Positions 60,287 through 64,000 of a DNA stretch of 64,000 nt are shown here, in pieces. This DNA is from Typha latifolia (taxonomy: Eukaryota > Streptophyta > Magnoliopsida > Poales > Typhaceae). How positions within the stretch are numbered: the first letter of the stretch is position 1; every line of letters begins with the position of its first letter. The notes under the pieces were generated by a model. The model ran no database searches and was not told the DNA's origin. It was given only the letters and a program-made list of their open reading frames with translations. The position numbers and the translations under genes are program-made. The DNA is taken from positions 124,001 to 188,000 of the forward strand of contig CM034109.1 in NCBI GenBank assembly GCA_019914945.1, given 5' to 3'.

Positions 60287-63069
60287 ACTTCCTGCAAAGC
60301 AGACGTCTCGTTTAGGTCCTAGTGTAGAATTGGCCAATAAACCTTTGATTCACCGTCACTTAGATTTCCTCTCATCAAGTTTGTTTATGAGGGGGTCTGG
60401 GAACAGGAAGAGTATTTCTCTACTGAATTGTATTTCTGCATTCTGGTTGAAGGTCCTGTACTGCTACTGTACACGAAAACAAAAATAGTTCAGCTTTTTT
60501 TAAGCTAAAACATGGAGAAGTTATCTATATGTCTTGCGCTGGATTTTCTCTCGTCTTCCTAGAGCTTGTTTCTCCAAGCATATGAAAACTATTCCACTTT
60601 AACAAAAATAATGTTTAATCTGAACCATATAACGAGATTAAGGTATACTACCAACATCATCGCCATTGTTAATTGGTCTGAGATGAGCTAGACTACACCA
60701 TCAAGATTCAAGATTCATGGAATTAGCTGAAGTAGTGATTGATTTAGTGAAGCAGAGAATCTACAGCACAGGGAGGTGCAATTCAAACTCCCTATGCAAC
60801 CAATACCACCACATATCATACAATGCACATACTCTTGAGTCTTGTTGTACGATTTTGAACACTAGGAATGTATTTGGTACTTGAAGATTAAACTACGTTC
60901 ATCATCTCCGTGTTCTTCCCCATGTCCTTAGTTTTCTACTACCAAGACATTGGTGTGGGTGTGCAGCCTTGAGACTTGCCATTGTTGTCAGTTTGCCACC
61001 CTCTCATGGGTTCAATTCTAAGTAGAAAAAAAGAAAGAAAAAGAAAGCAAACCCAAAAAAAGAGATAAGAGATTCTATTCGCAGAGACATAGGAATTCAA
61101 AAGATGCCTTTAAGCTTCGAGGTTTTGAATGTTTTTGGACATTTAGAGTTTTTGTCTCGTTTGCATCGCCTTCTCTCTCTCTCTCTCCTTTATCAAATGG
61201 TTATTAGTGTCTTCTTTTAATGGAGATAACCCCTCGTGCAATGGAGTCCTGTGGATAGAACTTCTCATCCGGGTGTTACTCTACGTCTAGTGCTCCGAGC
61301 TTTCTTTATGTCTTTTAAGTGGTCAAACACCCCCAAAGAAATTGTCTTAAAACTAGTGCTGCTACTCCACGACCACAAGCAAACCTAACACCCACTTACT
61401 ACTCTCCCACCAGACCAGACCCAACTCAAACCTAATGAGAGTTTTATATCCTTGGGGCACTGAAATGGCTTGACAAAGTGTAAAGGCGGCTGAGATCCTA
61501 AATCCAATTGGAATCAATCCTTTTTCTTCCTTTTTTTGTTCTTTTCTTCTTTAGCTGCAGCAATGCATGCCATTTGCAACCACCCCTGCAGGAATTCCTT
61601 GTATAAGTGGTACGAGACCCACATAATCTAGAAGGTTCGGCATCTAGAAAAGAGTCAAACTAAGTAAAGATTTTAGCTTTTTTTTAAGACTTTTTATACT
61701 TTAATTCTAGAGAAATTTGCATATAAAATTCTATCTTAATTTTTATACATCTTATATTTTTACTATTTACAAATCGAACTATATAATTTATTAAATATGT
61801 GAAAAAAATGCGTTGTTGTTAGATCAGTTAGTTAAACTAAATTAAATATCTAAGTTAAGTTAACTATACAAGAAAAAAATTATAAAAATATCATTAACTA
61901 AGTTATATTAGAGGTATTTTACTTATTTTAAAAATAAAATATCTCTACTTAACGAAATATTATCACATTGTTAGTTTAAATCTAAAATAAAATATTTTTA
62001 TATATATTGGACAAATTATAAAGTTTAATTTAAAAATATAAGGTATAAATCACAATTACATTATAAAACAAAAGATTATATATAAATTTCTCTTTAATTC
62101 TAAGCAATGCACGTCAAAACACTGACAAATTAAAACAAAAACAAATAGAAAGAGGAAGATTTACTTTGAAACCCGAATCTAACATCAGATTTTGGTGGTA
62201 TATGGGCGGAATATTCTCAAAACTAGAGCGGATTCTCAACAGCCCTGTTTGTGGGAACTTTGTACAGCAGTTACATATGCTTCCAAATAAAATACTAATT
62301 CTATCGCCTCCACGCAGCCTATCTAGAAAAACTACAGTCGGTCTATCGATGGCTTCTAGAGATTCGGATCAACAAACTATATATAATTAGACGCACAAAC
62401 CACAAAGGAGAACGTAACGTAAGACCTTGCAAGAAAAAAAGATGAAATTAGTCAAAAATGTCAAACTTCCAACCTATCCACAACGAAATAATACAGAATA
62501 AAATAAAATAAAATCTGCTGCTCAAACTAATTTGAAAAGAGAAATACGAAATAATATACATAAATTTTAGTTTTTAAATAGTAGTTTATTCCCAAAATTA
62601 GTTTAAAATAATATACCTAAAGTAATTTTCTTTCTCTCATCTAATTAACATTTTTATATCACTGTTATTAAATAATTATTATTTTAATTATTCTCTCTCC
62701 CCTCTCTTCTCTTCTCTTGGGCTCCTCATTTATGTTGAATATTTACTAAAATTATTATTGCCGAAAAATACCTTGAGACTTGGCTTGGGTGCTTACGTCT
62801 TATCGAAAATATAAAAGAATGAATAAAAGCCTTCACATGACTCTGCCTTTCTCCAATAGACGTACGTCACCAACCATTCTGTATTCTATATATTACTCTC
62901 ATCTCATCTCATCTCATCTCGATCAACTTTTCCAATCTCCTCTTCGTCTTCAGCATTTTTTTTTTTTTTTTGTGCCTCTTGGCTTCTTTCTCTTCTCTCT
63001 CTCGCTCTCTTTCTCTACGTAACGCACGAGGCTTCATGGAGTGATCGAGCCAAGCAAAGAGATCGATCT
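60287..63069. other. Intergenic region and PADRE gene promoter
   Basis: AT-rich and without a gene. It is very A/T-dense at 61680-62100 and 62440-62690. Close to the next gene are a TATA-like CTATATATTA at about 62887-62896, a tandem (CATCT)n tract at about 62897-62920, a T-run at 62959-62973 and a CT-rich leader to 63020. Confidence 0.5.
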
Positions 63070-63753
63070 ATGGGCATATTGAACAAGTACATGCGAACCC
63101 TTCCCGCGCTCCCCTGGTGCTTCCACTCCAAGCCAGCCACGTGCCATCCCGCCCCACAGCACACCAACCGGGGCCTCAAGCCGGCCCGGCTTGTCGGCTC
63201 GGACGGCCGCGTCCGCCTCTACCACCGCCAGGTGTCGGCCGCGGATCTGATGCAGGAGTTCCCGCAGCACCTCATCTGCCGGTCCGACTCCTTCTACATT
63301 GGGCAAAAGGTCCCCGCCCTCTCCCCGCGGGATCTGCTCCAGCCGGGCCACTCGTACTTCCTCCTCCCCTCCCACTTCTTCCACTCCGTGCTCTCCTTCG
63401 TCTCCCTCGCCTCCGCCTTACTCCTGTCCAGTAATAAAAAAGCCGGCGCCGGTAACACTAAAAATAACTGTACAAAGTTGAGGCCGTTTGAGATAGAGAA
63501 GACGGCGTCGGGGACGCTTCAGATAAGAGTCCGCGACGAGTTCATTAAAGAAGAGGAGGGGGAGGAAGAAGGGCAGAGTTGGAGTCGGATTTGTGGCACG
63601 GAGGAGTTGAAGAAGGAGTATAAGGAGCTGGTGGGAAGTAGAGCGAAGCAGTGGAAGCCAAAACTGGAGACAATAAGGGAGTACGAGACGAGGAAGAGGA
63701 GAGGCAACTTCTTTACTGGGTTTTGGAGGAGGCGGATCGAAGGGATCGATTAA
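63070..63753 (+). CDS. PADRE/DUF4228 domain protein
   Basis: An intronless frame of 227 aa with a GC-rich 5' half. Residues about 36-125 carry the plant-specific PADRE (DUF4228) features: ARLVGSDGRVRLYHRQVSAADLM, then FPQHLICRSDSFYIGQKVPALS and LQPGHSYFLLPSHFF. The C-terminal half is highly charged (EEEGEEEGQ near 162-170), with Lys/Arg-rich stretches ending GFWRRRIEG, a tail seen in many family members. PADRE genes are often induced by pathogens and abiotic stress. Their biochemical role is unknown. The start fits the family: MG...LP.LPWCFHSK precedes the domain, and an AT-rich leader changes to GC-rich coding sequence at this ATG. Overlapping frames on both strands are shadows. Confidence 0.9.
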   Translation: MGILNKYMRTLPALPWCFHSKPATCHPAPQHTNRGLKPARLVGSDGRVRLYHRQVSAADLMQEFPQHLICRSDSFYIGQKVPALSPRDLLQPGHSYFLLPSHFFHSVLSFVSLASALLLSSNKKAGAGNTKNNCTKLRPFEIEKTASGTLQIRVRDEFIKEEEGEEEGQSWSRICGTEELKKEYKELVGSRAKQWKPKLETIREYETRKRRGNFFTGFWRRRIEGID

Positions 63754-64000
63754 TACGAACTTCTTTTCTTATTTTTAATTTTGTCTTTTCTCAAGGCATT
63801 TTTTTTATAAAAAAAAAACTAATTCGGGCTCTTTCCTATTTCAAGTCTTAGAAGATGTATTTAGTGGAGGGTGTAGTTTGTAAGTTTGAATCTGTAAAGT
63901 ATGATGGCTTGATGTGGATGGGGTTAGTAACGTTAGTTTGATACTTAACAAAAAGTATGAGTTTAGTTTAACTGGCCCTTGTTAGTTAATGCAGACAAAA
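63754..64000. other. PADRE gene 3' flank
   Basis: T- and A-rich sequence after the stop, with TTTTTTATAAAAAAAA at about 63800-63816. This is the probable 3' UTR. No gene is present up to the window end. Confidence 0.5.

Noticed and set aside
1..64000. tRNA, rRNA, CRISPR arrays and viral insertions
   Set aside because: No convincing tRNA T-loop and acceptor pairing, rRNA core, regularly spaced repeats or viral replicase/coat motif was seen by eye. A covariance-model and repeat search was not possible here.

Overview
The window is nuclear DNA from a flowering plant, most likely a monocot. Genes are split by canonical GT-AG introns. Several coding regions are strongly GC-rich at their 5' ends (LWD1, RBOH exon 1, the PADRE-domain gene, the BOI-like gene), a pattern typical of commelinid monocots, and they sit in AT-rich intergenic DNA full of (TA)n, (CT/GA)n and A/T-run microsatellites. 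Zingiberales (banana/ginger group) would fit, but that is an impression and not something the window proves. No organellar, bacterial or viral segment was recognised. Exon maps below were built by hand from GT/AG sites, phase continuity and family conservation.

Layout. 0-1.5 kb: last exon of a PP2C-type phosphatase whose other exons lie left of the window. 2.6-2.85 kb: a doubtful small ORF. 3.5-4.6 kb (+): intronless WD40 clock protein LWD1/LWD2. 4.6-10.2 kb: no intact gene, with a repeat unit made of two approx. 250-bp direct copies. 10.2-12.3 kb (+): chloroplast GAPDH subunit A (4 exons). 17.1-18.5 kb (-): BOI-type RING E3 ligase (4 exons). 18.5-29.8 kb: gene-poor. 29.8-34.3 kb (-), with a 5' leader to about 36.1 kb: OTU-family deubiquitinase (9 coding exons). 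36.2-44.9 kb: gene-poor, but holding a miR827-like sequence in a possible hairpin. 45.0-49.8 kb (+): respiratory burst NADPH oxidase RBOH (11 exons). 49.8-54.4 kb: repeats, a hAT-like non-autonomous element and two long inverted repeats. 54.4-55.3 kb (-): inositol polyphosphate multikinase IPK2. 55.8-60.3 kb (+): amidase-signature enzyme (13 exons), divergent from IPK2 across about 495 bp. 63.1-63.75 kb (+): PADRE/DUF4228 protein.

The genes are independent transcription units and do not form a pathway. Themes recur loosely: light and clock (LWD1, GAPA), defence and ROS signalling (RBOH, BOI-like ligase, PADRE) and phosphate or inositol phosphate signalling (IPK2, the miR827 candidate). The least explained structures are the miR827-like locus near 38.85 kb and the two adjacent long hairpins at 53.3-54.0 kb, one of which seems to be an inverted duplication of former coding sequence.
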